From the NCBI RefSeq assembly GCF_002001175.1, contig NZ_MUNT01000001.1:1054001-1118000 (forward strand): 64,000 nucleotides of DNA, read 5' to 3'. The notes beneath the pieces are model-generated. The model made no database searches. It was not told where the DNA came from and saw only the letters and a program-made list of their open reading frames with translations. This DNA comes from Rhodanobacter sp. C03 (GTDB taxonomy: Bacteria; Pseudomonadota; Gammaproteobacteria; Xanthomonadales; Rhodanobacteraceae). Both the position numbers and the translations under genes were made by a program. Of this stretch, positions 55,863 through 64,000 are shown in pieces (position 1 is the first letter of the stretch; every line of letters begins with the position of its first letter).

Positions 55863-56410
55863 GGTTCTCCCGAACAGAGCGAAATGCTGCCATCGGGAAG
55901 GGCGTGCTGTCACGCCAGCAGTCGTTATGGGTTCCGATTCAACGTGTCGGATATCACCCTTTGGATGACGAAGTAGTGAAATTTGTCTTGAGGCCACGCG
56001 GCTGAATTGGACCTCTTCCCCGGATTTGAGTGGCAAGTAGCGGTCGATTCTGTTGATAAACTCAACTCGAAAAATTAGGCGAGAAAACAACGGACATGAG
56101 AACGCGATTTCGCGTCAATTTTGTTCACGAATGGCGTTTGATCGAACTCGCGTAGTCAAGCGCGCCCGCCTAAATTCGTGGTTTTTTTGGTTAACCTTGG
56201 GCGCTTACCGCGTTGTCGCCGAACTGCCCGAAAGCGGACGGTCGCCACCGGCAGGTTAGGGTCGGGTTCCGCCGGTCAACATCGGCTTGCAGCGGGCTAC
56301 AGTGGTAGGAGGCTGGTCACTGTCGATTGGTCGCGTAATGCATTAACCGCGATGCGCGCATCGGTGGCGCATTGTTCATGTAGGTGATCGACTGCGGTGC
56401 CCGCACTGAT
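55863..56410. other. 548-bp intergenic region with qNor promoter and a structured segment
   Basis: It lies upstream of the qNor gene and downstream of dnaE2, both on the minus strand. TTGATAAACTCAA at 56,053-56,065 resembles an FNR/Dnr dyad but has 3 rather than 4 central bases. On the plus strand 56,126-56,188 can fold as CACGAATGGCG / CGCC..ATTCGTG followed by T7, a terminator-like end that might belong to a small RNA. The region is visibly richer in A and T than the genes. No ORF is convincing. Confidence 0.5.
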
Positions 56411-59400
56411 TCAGTGAAAATCGCGCGACCGCACGTCTAGCCCACCGAGCAGCTCGCTCATGTCGAGCAAGCGACTGGCGATCAGATGACACACGCCATC
56501 GACCGCCTCCCAGCGTCCGTCGATTCCCAGCAGTTCTGATTCCAATAACACTCGCCTGTGGGTTTCGGCGACATCGCGCCATACGATGACGTTGACCATG
56601 CCGTGCTCGTCTTCCATGGTCAGGAACGTCACCCCGCTGGCCGTCTGGGGTCGCTGACGCATCGTGACAAGGCCAGCGACGCGCGCATAGCTGTTATGGG
56701 GCCGTCGGCGTAGCGTTCGTGAGTCGGTGCATCGGGCTGCGCGCAGCCGATCCCTGATCTGTGCCATGGGATGTACCCCCAGCGTCAGGCCGGTTCGTGC
56801 GTAATCCGCCAGCGTGTCCTCGGCCTGTGTCGGCTTCGGCAACACCACCGCGATCTCTGTCGGGCTGACGTTGCCGAAGAGCGGCAGCTGCTTTTCGACA
56901 CCGGCGATCTCCCAGTGCGCGTGATGACGATGCCGCGACAGACCCCGCAGTGCGCTAGCCTGCGCCAGCAAGTCCTGGTGATGCTTGTCCACGGCCGCTC
57001 GGGCGCAGAGATCCGCGATGTCGACGAACGGGCGTTGTGTTCGGGCTGCCATGATCCGGCGTGCAGCTTCTTCGCTGAACCCGCGCACCTGGCGCAGGCC
57101 GAGCCGGAGCGCGGGAGCTTCTTCATCCCGAGTAATGAGCGTGTTGTCCCAATCACTGCACTCCACGTCGATAGGGAAGACGTCGATGTCGTGTCGCCTG
57201 GCGTCTTGCACGATCTGGCTTGGTGCATAGAAGCCCATGGGCTGGCTGTTCAACAATGCACACGCGAAGGCCGCCGGCTCGTGGCACTTCAGCCAGCAGC
57301 TCGCATAGACGATGCCGGCGAAACTGGCTGCATGACTCATCGGAAAGCCATAGCTGCCGAAACCCTTGATCTGCTCGAATAGCTGCTCAGCAAAGGCGAC
57401 CGTGTAGCCCCGTTCGATCATGCCAGTGAGGAGGCGGTTCCGATGTTTCTCCAGGCCGCCATGCCGCTTCCATGCGGCCATGTCGCGTCTGAGCCCGTCG
57501 GCTTCGCCTGCGGTGTACCCGGCCGCGACCATGGCTAGCTGCATGGCCTGTTCCTGAAAAAGTGGAACGCCCAGCGTGCGCTCGAATACTTGCCTCAATT
57601 CCTCCGATGGGTAGTCGACGGGTTCCTCGCCCCTGCGCCGACGCAGATACGGATGCACCATGTCGCCCTGGATTGGGCCAGGCCGCACGATGGCGACTTG
57701 CACCACCAGATCGAAGAAGTTCTCAGGTCTGTGTCGCGGCAGCATGGCCATCTGCGCCCGCGATTCGATTTGGAAAACGCCGATCGTGTCCGCCCGCTGG
57801 ATCATCGCGTAGGTGTCGGGATCCTCCGAAGGCAGCGTGGCCATCGAGTAATCCTTCCCCCGCTGGTCGCGCAGCATGTTCAAGCACTTCTGCACGCAGG
57901 TGAGCATGCCCAAGGCCAGACAGTCGACCTTTAACAAGTTCATCGTGTCGAGATCATCCTTGTCCCACTGGATGATCGTGCGATCGGGCATCGCAGCGTT
58001 CTCCACCGGCACCAGTTCGCTCAGGGGTGCATCCGCGATAACGAAGCCGCCGACGTGCTGCGACAGGTGACGCGGCATGTCCAGGATCTCGGCCGTCAGC
58101 TTGATGATGCGCCGGATGACTGCGCTCTCAGGATCGAACCCACGCTCGCGCAACTGCTTCGTTAGTGACTCGTCGCCATTCCACCATGCAAACACCTGGC
58201 TCAACTGATCGACCTGGTCCAGCGGCAGCCCCATAGCCTTGGCAACGTCCCTCACGGCACTCTTGCCGCGGTAACAGATGACGGTCGCCGCCAGAGCGGC
58301 ACGCTCTCGACCGTATTTGCGATAGATGTATTGAATGACCTCTTCGCGGCGCTCGTGCTCGAAGTCGATGTCGATGTCTGGCGGCTCGTTGCGCTCCTTG
58401 GAGATGAACCGCTCGACCAGCAGGCTCATCTTCATCGGGTCGACTTCGGTCACACCGAGTGCGAAGCAAACTGACGAGTTCGCCGCGGACCCTCGGCCCT
58501 GACAGAGGATGCCCTGGCTTCGCGCGAAGCGCACGATGTCGTGCACGGTGAGGAAATAGGGCTCGTAGCGCAGTTCCTCGATCAATCCCAGTTCGTGCTC
58601 GATCTGTTTATGCACTTTCTCCGACACCCCTTCAGGCCAGCGCCAGCGCGCGCCTTCTTCCGTCAGCTGGCGCAACCAGCTGGTAGCGGTGTGGCCTTCC
58701 GGCACGAGCTCGGCCGGATAGCGATAACGCAGCTCATCGAGCGTGAAGGTGCATCGTGCGGCGATCCGCGCACTCTCGTCGAGCAAGGCCTCGGGGTAGA
58801 GCGTGGCGAGCACGTGTCGGCGCCGTAGGTGTCGCTCACCATTGCGTGCGATCAACCCTCCCGCCGCGGCGACTGGTACGCGGTGTCGGATCGCCGTGAG
58901 CGTGTGCTGCAAAGCCAGCCGCCGTCGGACGTGCATGTGCACGTCGCCCGCCGCTACCAGTGGCAGATCCAGCTCGCGGCCGATCGCTTCCAGTTCACGC
59001 ACGCGCCGTGCATCGTTCGGTCCGCGATGTAGCTCAACGGCCAGCCAGGCGCGATCGCCGAACGTCTGTCGTACCCAGCGACCATGAGCCATGTCGGCGA
59101 TCAGGTCAGGAGCCCACAGGACCAGCGTGCCTGGCAAGCCGGTGACCATGTCAGCGCACGTCAGGCGGTAGGTGCCTTTCTCCGATGCACGTCGACCCTG
59201 TGTGATCAGACTGCAGAGCGACGTGTAGCCTGTCTTCGTTTCGCACAACACGACGATCTTGGGACCATCGTCGAGCTGGATTTCCGAGCCGACGATCAAA
59301 GGCACGCCCGTTTGGCGTGAGGCTTCCAGCGCGCGGACGATACCGGCGAATGAGCACTCGTCCGTGATCGCCAGAGCGGAATAACCGCACGTCTTCGCCC

Positions 59401-59482
59401 GCTCGAACAGTTCGCGTGCACTGGATGCGCCGCGGCCGAAGGAGAAGTTCGACAGGCAGTGGAGCTCCGCGTAGGCCGTCAT
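56411..59482 (-). CDS. dnaE2: Error-prone DNA polymerase DnaE2 (ImuC)
   Basis: A 1023-residue C-family polymerase, the catalytic part of the SOS mutasome. PHP domain at the start ([26 protein letters not shown]), [24 protein letters not shown] core (with [10 protein letters not shown]), catalytic [32 protein letters not shown], and an OB fold at the C-terminus. A QLPLF motif near residue 865 resembles a beta-clamp-binding site. It differs from dnaE (10,089-13,643) in length and core sequence. The ATG at 59482 overlaps the imuB stop by 4 bp. Confidence 0.95.
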   Translation of the reverse strand: MTAYAELHCLSNFSFGRGASSARELFERAKTCGYSALAITDECSFAGIVRALEASRQTGVPLIVGSEIQLDDGPKIVVLCETKTGYTSLCSLITQGRRASEKGTYRLTCADMVTGLPGTLVLWAPDLIADMAHGRWVRQTFGDRAWLAVELHRGPNDARRVRELEAIGRELDLPLVAAGDVHMHVRRRLALQHTLTAIRHRVPVAAAGGLIARNGERHLRRRHVLATLYPEALLDESARIAARCTFTLDELRYRYPAELVPEGHTATSWLRQLTEEGARWRWPEGVSEKVHKQIEHELGLIEELRYEPYFLTVHDIVRFARSQGILCQGRGSAANSSVCFALGVTEVDPMKMSLLVERFISKERNEPPDIDIDFEHERREEVIQYIYRKYGRERAALAATVICYRGKSAVRDVAKAMGLPLDQVDQLSQVFAWWNGDESLTKQLRERGFDPESAVIRRIIKLTAEILDMPRHLSQHVGGFVIADAPLSELVPVENAAMPDRTIIQWDKDDLDTMNLLKVDCLALGMLTCVQKCLNMLRDQRGKDYSMATLPSEDPDTYAMIQRADTIGVFQIESRAQMAMLPRHRPENFFDLVVQVAIVRPGPIQGDMVHPYLRRRRGEEPVDYPSEELRQVFERTLGVPLFQEQAMQLAMVAAGYTAGEADGLRRDMAAWKRHGGLEKHRNRLLTGMIERGYTVAFAEQLFEQIKGFGSYGFPMSHAASFAGIVYASCWLKCHEPAAFACALLNSQPMGFYAPSQIVQDARRHDIDVFPIDVECSDWDNTLITRDEEAPALRLGLRQVRGFSEEAARRIMAARTQRPFVDIADLCARAAVDKHHQDLLAQASALRGLSRHRHHAHWEIAGVEKQLPLFGNVSPTEIAVVLPKPTQAEDTLADYARTGLTLGVHPMAQIRDRLRAARCTDSRTLRRRPHNSYARVAGLVTMRQRPQTASGVTFLTMEDEHGMVNVIVWRDVAETHRRVLLESELLGIDGRWEAVDGVCHLIASRLLDMSELLGGLDVRSRDFH

Positions 59483-60882
59483 GCAAACCACCCGTGGATC
59501 ATCCAGCCGGTCTGCTCATCGGGTGCGCAGAACGCCCAAGCTTCCTGCCCCAGTGAGGTCTCGATGACGTAGTAGTCGCGGCAGACTTCACCCCCATCCC
59601 ACCAGCCCGTTTCGACGCGCTCTGGACCCGCCAAGATGATTGGGTTCCCGCCACGCAACGGAACGGGACGTCGAAGCAACCAGGTGGGTCGTGGATGGGG
59701 CTCGATCGGCACTTCATCATGCGTGGCCTCGCGCTGCGCACGTTCGGGCCGAGGGTCCTGTGTGCTGCCCAGTCGATAGACTGCGCCATCCCCCAGCCGC
59801 GCGCGCAGTCGTTCGCGCAGCTGCTCGATCGGCAATGCATTCGCATGCCGCTCGTCGAACAGATCACGTCCTGCGGGCACGAACGCCGGCAGATCACGGG
59901 CGATCAGGCGCAGCGCCAGAACTGGCTCAGGCAGCGTCACGTGTTCCAGCCGACCCCGTGCAAACTCGAACAACAGGGCACCGTCGCGCTCCGATGCCAG
60001 CAGCCCCACAGGCACATCCGTGAAGTGACCTTCGCGGTGCTCCAGGCGCAGCAGGAAACGCTGCACTCCACCATCGCGACCAGCCAGGTACGCGGCCAGA
60101 TCATCGACCATGCGCCGCACTGGAAAGATCAGGGCGGATTGGTTCTCGACCTCGTGGAGCAATTCGATGCGCAGATCGAACGTGTCCGGCGGTCGATACA
60201 GCTCCAAGCCAGACGGCAGATCGCCAGTCAGACGATCCAGCGACGCCAACAGCTCCACGCCGAAGCGTCGACGCAATCCGTCTCGTGGTAGCGCCAGGAC
60301 TTGGCCAAGTGTGCGAATACCCATGCTGGGCAGCGTCGCGATCGCCTTTTCGGGCAATCGACTCTTGACGATCGACACCCGCTGCAGGGCGTTGCGCAGC
60401 GTGTCTACGGTCAGCACCGCTTGCCCATCGGAAACCGTCGTCAGCACATGGGCGGCGTGAGCGGTCGGTGCCGCCGCCATGCGATGACGGAATCCCAGGT
60501 CCGTGAAGTCCGCCCGCAGCATGGATTCAAGCCGTGGCCACGGCCCGAACAGACCCATGCTCTTGCTGACCTCCAGCACAATCGCATGCGGCAGCAGGCT
60601 GACTTCGGAGCTGTAGCGGTAAGCCACAGCGGCCAGGAACTGATGCCACCTCTCTACCGACTCACGGTCATACGGGATCGCGTCGAACTGCGACAGCAAC
60701 GCTTGCGCAGCGCTCAGTCGCTGCCCGACATGCAAGCCTGCCGCTCGGGCGGCGTCATTGGCCGAGACGATCGTACGTGCGTTGATCGGCCCGTCGACCA
60801 GCACCAACGGTCCTTCTGTGGGGCGACGTCGGAGAATCCCATCCAGCGCCAGACTTGGCAGGTAGATACAGGCCCAAAGCAT
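59479..60882 (-). CDS. imuB: ImuB, catalytically inactive Y-family polymerase-like protein
   Basis: A 467-residue Y-family-like protein that serves as mutasome hub, linking ImuA, DnaE2 and the clamp. It starts [17 protein letters not shown], where active polymerases have an Asp-rich motif. The second acidic site reads [14 protein letters not shown] instead of SLDEAYLD, so the catalytic triad is lost, as is usual in Imu[29 protein letters not shown] and [21 protein letters not shown] (HhH) segments are typical. It starts 12 bp after imuA. Confidence 0.93.
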   Translation of the reverse strand: MLWACIYLPSLALDGILRRRPTEGPLVLVDGPINARTIVSANDAARAAGLHVGQRLSAAQALLSQFDAIPYDRESVERWHQFLAAVAYRYSSEVSLLPHAIVLEVSKSMGLFGPWPRLESMLRADFTDLGFRHRMAAAPTAHAAHVLTTVSDGQAVLTVDTLRNALQRVSIVKSRLPEKAIATLPSMGIRTLGQVLALPRDGLRRRFGVELLASLDRLTGDLPSGLELYRPPDTFDLRIELLHEVENQSALIFPVRRMVDDLAAYLAGRDGGVQRFLLRLEHREGHFTDVPVGLLASERDGALLFEFARGRLEHVTLPEPVLALRLIARDLPAFVPAGRDLFDERHANALPIEQLRERLRARLGDGAVYRLGSTQDPRPERAQREATHDEVPIEPHPRPTWLLRRPVPLRGGNPIILAGPERVETGWWDGGEVCRDYYVIETSLGQEAWAFCAPDEQTGWMIHGWFA

Positions 60883-60894
60883 GTCTGAGCGCCA

Positions 60895-61518
60895 TCAATG
60901 AACAGAACGCGGCAAGGGAACGGCTTGGGCGGGCACAGCGCCACCTCGGCATTTACGGACCCAGACCTGCGGACGTGGCAGTGCTTCCAGTTCCAGACGC
61001 AGCGCCGCAGGTGATGCGTTGGACAGGTGAGAGCGATCGCGGAATACGAAGGCGAGGGCCTGCCCGGTGGCAGCGGCAACCTGCAGACGGCGCAAGGCGC
61101 GATCGTCAGCGTGATGCGGCCACGCCAGCACGGCGGCGCAGCTTCCCGATCGTAGGCACTGCTCGGTGGCCCAGAGCACATCCTTCTCACCAGCATCAAC
61201 GATTTCTACGCGGCGCATGTCGACACCTTGCTGGCGCCAACCGGCGACACACGGCGCATACGGCGGCGACACGATCACTACGTGGCGCTGACCTTGGGTC
61301 AACCGTGCAAGCATGGGCAACACGAGGCGAAGTTCGCCCACACCATCGACGGGCAGCAGGATCTCGGACAGCGAAGCCTCGGGCCAACCGCCTGCCGGCA
61401 ACACGGCATCGAGTGCGCGCAAGCCAGTGGGCTGATCACCGATCGGCACCTCGGGGGCACGACCACGCCAGACCTGACGGGCATCGAGCAAAGCGGACAG
61501 TGGGACAACCGCATTCAT
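60895..61518 (-). CDS. imuA: ImuA, RecA-like translesion synthesis protein
   Basis: A 207-residue ImuA/SulA-RecA-like protein (TGLRALDAVLPAGGWPEASLSEILLPVDGVGELRLVLPMLARLT). It keeps the RecA-like N-terminal strand order but lacks a proper Walker A Lys-Ser/Thr, as is common in ImuA. It is needed for SOS mutagenesis with ImuB and DnaE2. The ATG at 61518 shares one base with the lexA2 stop (TGATG), so the two are translationally coupled. Confidence 0.92.
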   Translation of the reverse strand: MNAVVPLSALLDARQVWRGRAPEVPIGDQPTGLRALDAVLPAGGWPEASLSEILLPVDGVGELRLVLPMLARLTQGQRHVVIVSPPYAPCVAGWRQQGVDMRRVEIVDAGEKDVLWATEQCLRSGSCAAVLAWPHHADDRALRRLQVAAATGQALAFVFRDRSHLSNASPAALRLELEALPRPQVWVRKCRGGAVPAQAVPLPRSVH

Positions 61519-62147
61519 CAGCTGCCCCGCAGCAGGCCTGCAAACAGACCTTCAATCGCGAAATCTTCGGTCGGGTCCACGTCGATGGGTTTGAAGCCAG
61601 GACTGTTCGGCATCAACCGAATCACGTCGTCCTTCATGTAGAGGCGCTTGATCGTGAAACGGTCGCCATCCACACGCGCAGCCACCACTTGGCCGTGACG
61701 AGCCACCGGCGTGGCGTGCACTGCCACCAGATCACCGTCCCGGATGCCTTCGTCGCGCATCGAATCGCCTACCACCTTCACAAGGTAGTCCGGTCGCAAT
61801 CGGAACAACGAACGGGACACGCGCAGACTGCGATCGACGCGAGACTCCGAAAATAGGGGCTCACCGGCCGCGATGCGGCCGATCAGCGGCAGATCCAGCG
61901 TGTCCGCATCCATCGGATCGGGTTCGCGTACCAGTCGGATACCGCGGGCATGGCTGGTCTCGATCGTCAGCCGACCTTTCGCTGCGAGCGATTGGACGTG
62001 CTTGAACACTGCACTGACGTTGCCGATCCCCAATGCCTCACCGATTTCTTCCAAGGTGGGCGACTGCCCATCCCGCTCGATCCGCGCGCGGATGAAAGCG
62101 AGGACGTTCGATTGGCGCTGGGTGATCTGGATGGTCATGGCTCGCAT
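61518..62147 (-). CDS. lexA2: LexA-type SOS repressor (LexA2)
   Basis: A 209-residue LexA family repressor. The winged helix-turn-helix occupies about 5-70 (SPTLEEIGEALGIGNVSAVFKHVQSLAAKGRL). The self-cleavage site is A94-G95 (GRIAAGEPLF), and the Ser/Lys dyad is S129 (VVGDSMRDEG) and K167 (RFTIKRL). It is the first gene of lexA2-imuA-imuB-dnaE2. The ATG at 62147 is chosen because AGGTGA lies 4 bases upstream; the ATG at 62138 is possible. RecA-stimulated cleavage should release the operon. A second, main lexA is expected elsewhere. Confidence 0.94.
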   Translation of the reverse strand: MRAMTIQITQRQSNVLAFIRARIERDGQSPTLEEIGEALGIGNVSAVFKHVQSLAAKGRLTIETSHARGIRLVREPDPMDADTLDLPLIGRIAAGEPLFSESRVDRSLRVSRSLFRLRPDYLVKVVGDSMRDEGIRDGDLVAVHATPVARHGQVVAARVDGDRFTIKRLYMKDDVIRLMPNSPGFKPIDVDPTEDFAIEGLFAGLLRGS

Positions 62148-62149
62148 AG

Positions 62150-62169
62150 TTTCACCTATTTAGGTGAAA
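62150..62169. promoter_or_regulatory. Probable LexA2 operator (20-bp palindrome)
   Basis: TTTCACCTA-TT-TAGGTGAAA is a perfect 9+9 palindrome with a 2-base spacer. It begins 3 bp upstream of the lexA2 start codon and includes its ribosome-binding site. Its position and symmetry suggest autoregulation. It does not match the E. coli CTG-N10-CAG box, which fits a divergent LexA2 specificity. Confidence 0.75.
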
Positions 62170-62339
62170 ATGGAAGATGAAAAAAAGCCACGCCGAACCA
62201 CTTGAGACAGATCAAAGGTTTAGCGCGGTGTTCGCATCCGGCTTCAAACGCCGTTTCAGTCCCAGCGTCCCCCGAAGCTATCTCACGGGATGAGATGGCG
62301 CCGCGATTCACTGCAACCATCACCAGACCAGGCCATCGC

Positions 62340-64000
62340 ATGAACGCTCTTCCCGACCGCTACGCTTCCGATGAACTGGTCCTGCGGGAACCGGGTGACG
62401 GCCGCACGCTCGCCCAGCGTCTCTCAAAGCGGTATGCGGCAAGGATCACTGGCGCCTTCGTCGTGCCTGGGCGTGACGGCTCATTTGCACCGTTGCCCGA
62501 CGACCTACCAACTGCGCTCGCCCAAGCCTTGCGCTCGCGTGGCATCGAGCAGCTGTATAGCCACCAGGCTGACGCTTGGGTCGCGACGCAATCAGGCGCC
62601 CATGTCGCCATCGTCACGCCCACCGCTTCAGGCAAGTCGCTCTGCTACACGCTGCCTGTCATCACTGCCGCAATGACGCAGCACGCCAAGGCGCTGTATC
62701 TCTTTCCCACGAAAGCGCTGGCGCAGGACCAAGTGGCCGAGTTGCTCGAACTCAATCAGGCCGGCGATTTGGGAGTCAAAGCCTTCACCTTCGATGGCGA
62801 CACGCCCGGTGACGCGCGCCAAGCCATCCGGTTGCATGGCGACATCGTAGTCAGTAATCCCGACATGCTGCACCAGGCGATCCTGCCGCATCACACCAAA
62901 TGGGCGCAATTCTTCGAGAACCTGCGGTATGTCGTGATCGACGAGGTGCATACCTACCGCGGCGTCTTCGGTTCGCACGTCGCCAATGTCATTCGCCGGC
63001 TGAAGCGCGTGTGCGCGTTCTATGGCGTGACCCCGCAGTTCATCCTCTGCTCCGCCACGATAGGCAACCCGAAGGAGCACGCCGAGGCACTGATCGAGGA
63101 CGCCGTCACCGCGATCACCGAAAGCGGTGCACCGACCGGCGACAAGCACGTGCTGTTGTGGAACCCACCCGTGGTAAATCCCGATCTCGGTCTGCGCGCC
63201 TCGGCGCGGTCGCAAACCAACCGCATCGCGCGACTGGCGATCAAGTCGGGGATGAAGACGTTGGTGTTTGCGCAGTCGCGCACTATGGTCGAGGTGCTGA
63301 CCAAGTATCTGAAAGACGTGTTCGACAGCGATCCGCGCAAACCCGCCCGGATTCGGGCCTACCGCGGCGGCTACCTTCCCAAGGAACGGCGCGCTGCAGA
63401 ACGGGAGATGCGTGCTGGCACCATCGACGGGATCGTGAGCACCTCTGCCCTGGAGCTGGGCGTGGACATTGGCAGCCTCGATGTCGTCGTGCTCAACGGG
63501 TATCCCGGGTCCGTTGCAGCCACTTGGCAGCGGTTCGGCCGTGCTGGTCGCCGGCAGCAGTCGGCGTTGGGCGTGATGGTGGCCAGCTCAGACCCACTCG
63601 ATCAATACCTCGTGCGGCACCCGGAGTTCTTCCAGGGCGCAACGCCTGAACATGCCCGCATCCAGCCCGATCAGCCGCTGATCCTGCTCGACCACATTCG
63701 CTGTGCCGCTTTCGAGCTGCCTTTCATTGGCGACGAGATGTTCGGCACCGACGTGGCAACGCCTTGGCTCGACGTGTTGGGTGAGGAAGGGGTGCTGCAT
63801 CGAGAAGGCGATCGTTGGGAGTGGATTGCCGACAGCTATCCGGCCATCACCGTGTCGTTGCGCTCGGTTGCCGACGGCAACTTCGTGGTGGTCGATCGCA
63901 CCAACGGACGTCAGACGATCATTGCCGAAGTCGACTACTCCGCCGCGCCGGTGACCCTCTACGAGGGCGCCATCCACATGATCCAGTCCGTGCCTTACCA
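62340..64000 (+). CDS. MrfA/Hrq1-like DEVH-box helicase, 3' truncated by window edge
   Basis: 553 residues are visible. Superfamily 2 motifs: Walker A TPTASGKS at about 93-100, PTKALAQDQ, the DEVH box at 201-204 within VIDEVHTYRGVFGSHVANV, CSATIGNPKEHAE, then in the second RecA domain STSALELGVDIGSLD and the motif VI region WQRFGRAGRRQQSA. The DEVHxYRGVFG stretch is characteristic of MrfA-type helicases, which usually end with a zinc-binding DUF1998 domain beyond this window. The B. subtilis homologue repairs mitomycin C damage. The start ATG is at 62340. It is divergent from the SOS operon by 192 bp. Confidence 0.93.
   Translation, partial: MNALPDRYASDELVLREPGDGRTLAQRLSKRYAARITGAFVVPGRDGSFAPLPDDLPTALAQALRSRGIEQLYSHQADAWVATQSGAHVAIVTPTASGKSLCYTLPVITAAMTQHAKALYLFPTKALAQDQVAELLELNQAGDLGVKAFTFDGDTPGDARQAIRLHGDIVVSNPDMLHQAILPHHTKWAQFFENLRYVVIDEVHTYRGVFGSHVANVIRRLKRVCAFYGVTPQFILCSATIGNPKEHAEALIEDAVTAITESGAPTGDKHVLLWNPPVVNPDLGLRASARSQTNRIARLAIKSGMKTLVFAQSRTMVEVLTKYLKDVFDSDPRKPARIRAYRGGYLPKERRAAEREMRAGTIDGIVSTSALELGVDIGSLDVVVLNGYPGSVAATWQRFGRAGRRQQSALGVMVASSDPLDQYLVRHPEFFQGATPEHARIQPDQPLILLDHIRCAAFELPFIGDEMFGTDVATPWLDVLGEEGVLHREGDRWEWIADSYPAITVSLRSVADGNFVVVDRTNGRQTIIAEVDYSAAPVTLYEGAIHMIQSVPY

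Noticed and set aside
56053-56065. FNR/Dnr binding site upstream of the qNor gene
   Set aside because: TTGATAAACTCAA has only three central bases instead of four and lies about 190 bp from the start codon; kept only as a note.
55863-56090. N-terminal extension of qNor (76 residues)
   Set aside because: The ATG at 55,862 has a good ribosome-binding site and fits family length; the extension is not membrane-like or conserved.
56053-56259. 68-codon plus-strand ORF upstream of qNor
   Set aside because: It has no ribosome-binding site or recognisable composition and overlaps the structured segment.

Overview
The window reads as chromosomal DNA of a high-GC gammaproteobacterium. The best guess is order Xanthomonadales (Lysobacterales), Rhodanobacteraceae-like. 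This rests on the rpsB-tsf-pyrH-frr-uppS-cdsA-dxr-rseP-bamA-lpxD-fabZ-lpxA-lpxB-rnhB-dnaE-accA-tilS order, a lexA2-imuA-imuB-dnaE2 cassette, a quinol-type NO reductase and REP-like palindromes of the kind common in that group. The genus is inference; no rRNA gene is present.

Layout. (1) About 1-5,150: a truncated TolB-like/TPR-type membrane protein, darP/yjgA, a DUF1653 gene, pmbA, a DUF4870 membrane protein, then ispA and xseB. (2) About 5,150-29,460, nearly all on the minus strand: a large housekeeping block that, in its transcription direction, runs translation (rpsB, tsf, pyrH, frr), lipid carrier and phospholipid synthesis (uppS, cdsA, dxr), outer-membrane assembly (rseP, bamA), lipid A (lpxD, fabZ, lpxA, lpxB), then rnhB, a small unknown gene, a TlpA-like thioredoxin, dnaE, accA, a thioredoxin-fold secreted protein, a NYN-LOTUS protein and tilS. 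skp is missing from its usual place between bamA and lpxD. (3) About 29,775-41,700, plus strand: map, a small membrane protein, glnD, a HemJ/CopD-like protein, then thrS-infC-rpmI-rplT-pheS-pheT-ihfA-merR. infC appears to start at an AUC codon, and thrS follows a terminator-like hairpin.

(4) About 41,766-51,241: tRNA-Pro(GGG) followed at once by a tyrosine recombinase with three phased 8-bp repeats in front of it. Behind it lie two small unknown genes, a 1642-residue single-chain Type ISP restriction-modification enzyme, an ASCH/PUA-like protein 2 bp downstream and an unusual SRAP (HMCES/YedK-like) protein. This is a defence island. The far attachment site could not be found.

(5) About 51,518-55,862: a PAS histidine kinase and divergent single-domain response regulator, then a quinol-dependent nitric oxide reductase. 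(6) About 56,411-64,000: an SOS mutagenesis operon lexA2-imuA-imuB-dnaE2 with stop/start overlaps and a perfect 20-bp palindrome over the lexA2 ribosome-binding site, and, divergently, a MrfA/Hrq1-like DEVH helicase that runs off the window. Most start choices were made from visible ribosome-binding sites and family length. All functional calls come from reading motifs; no database search was run.
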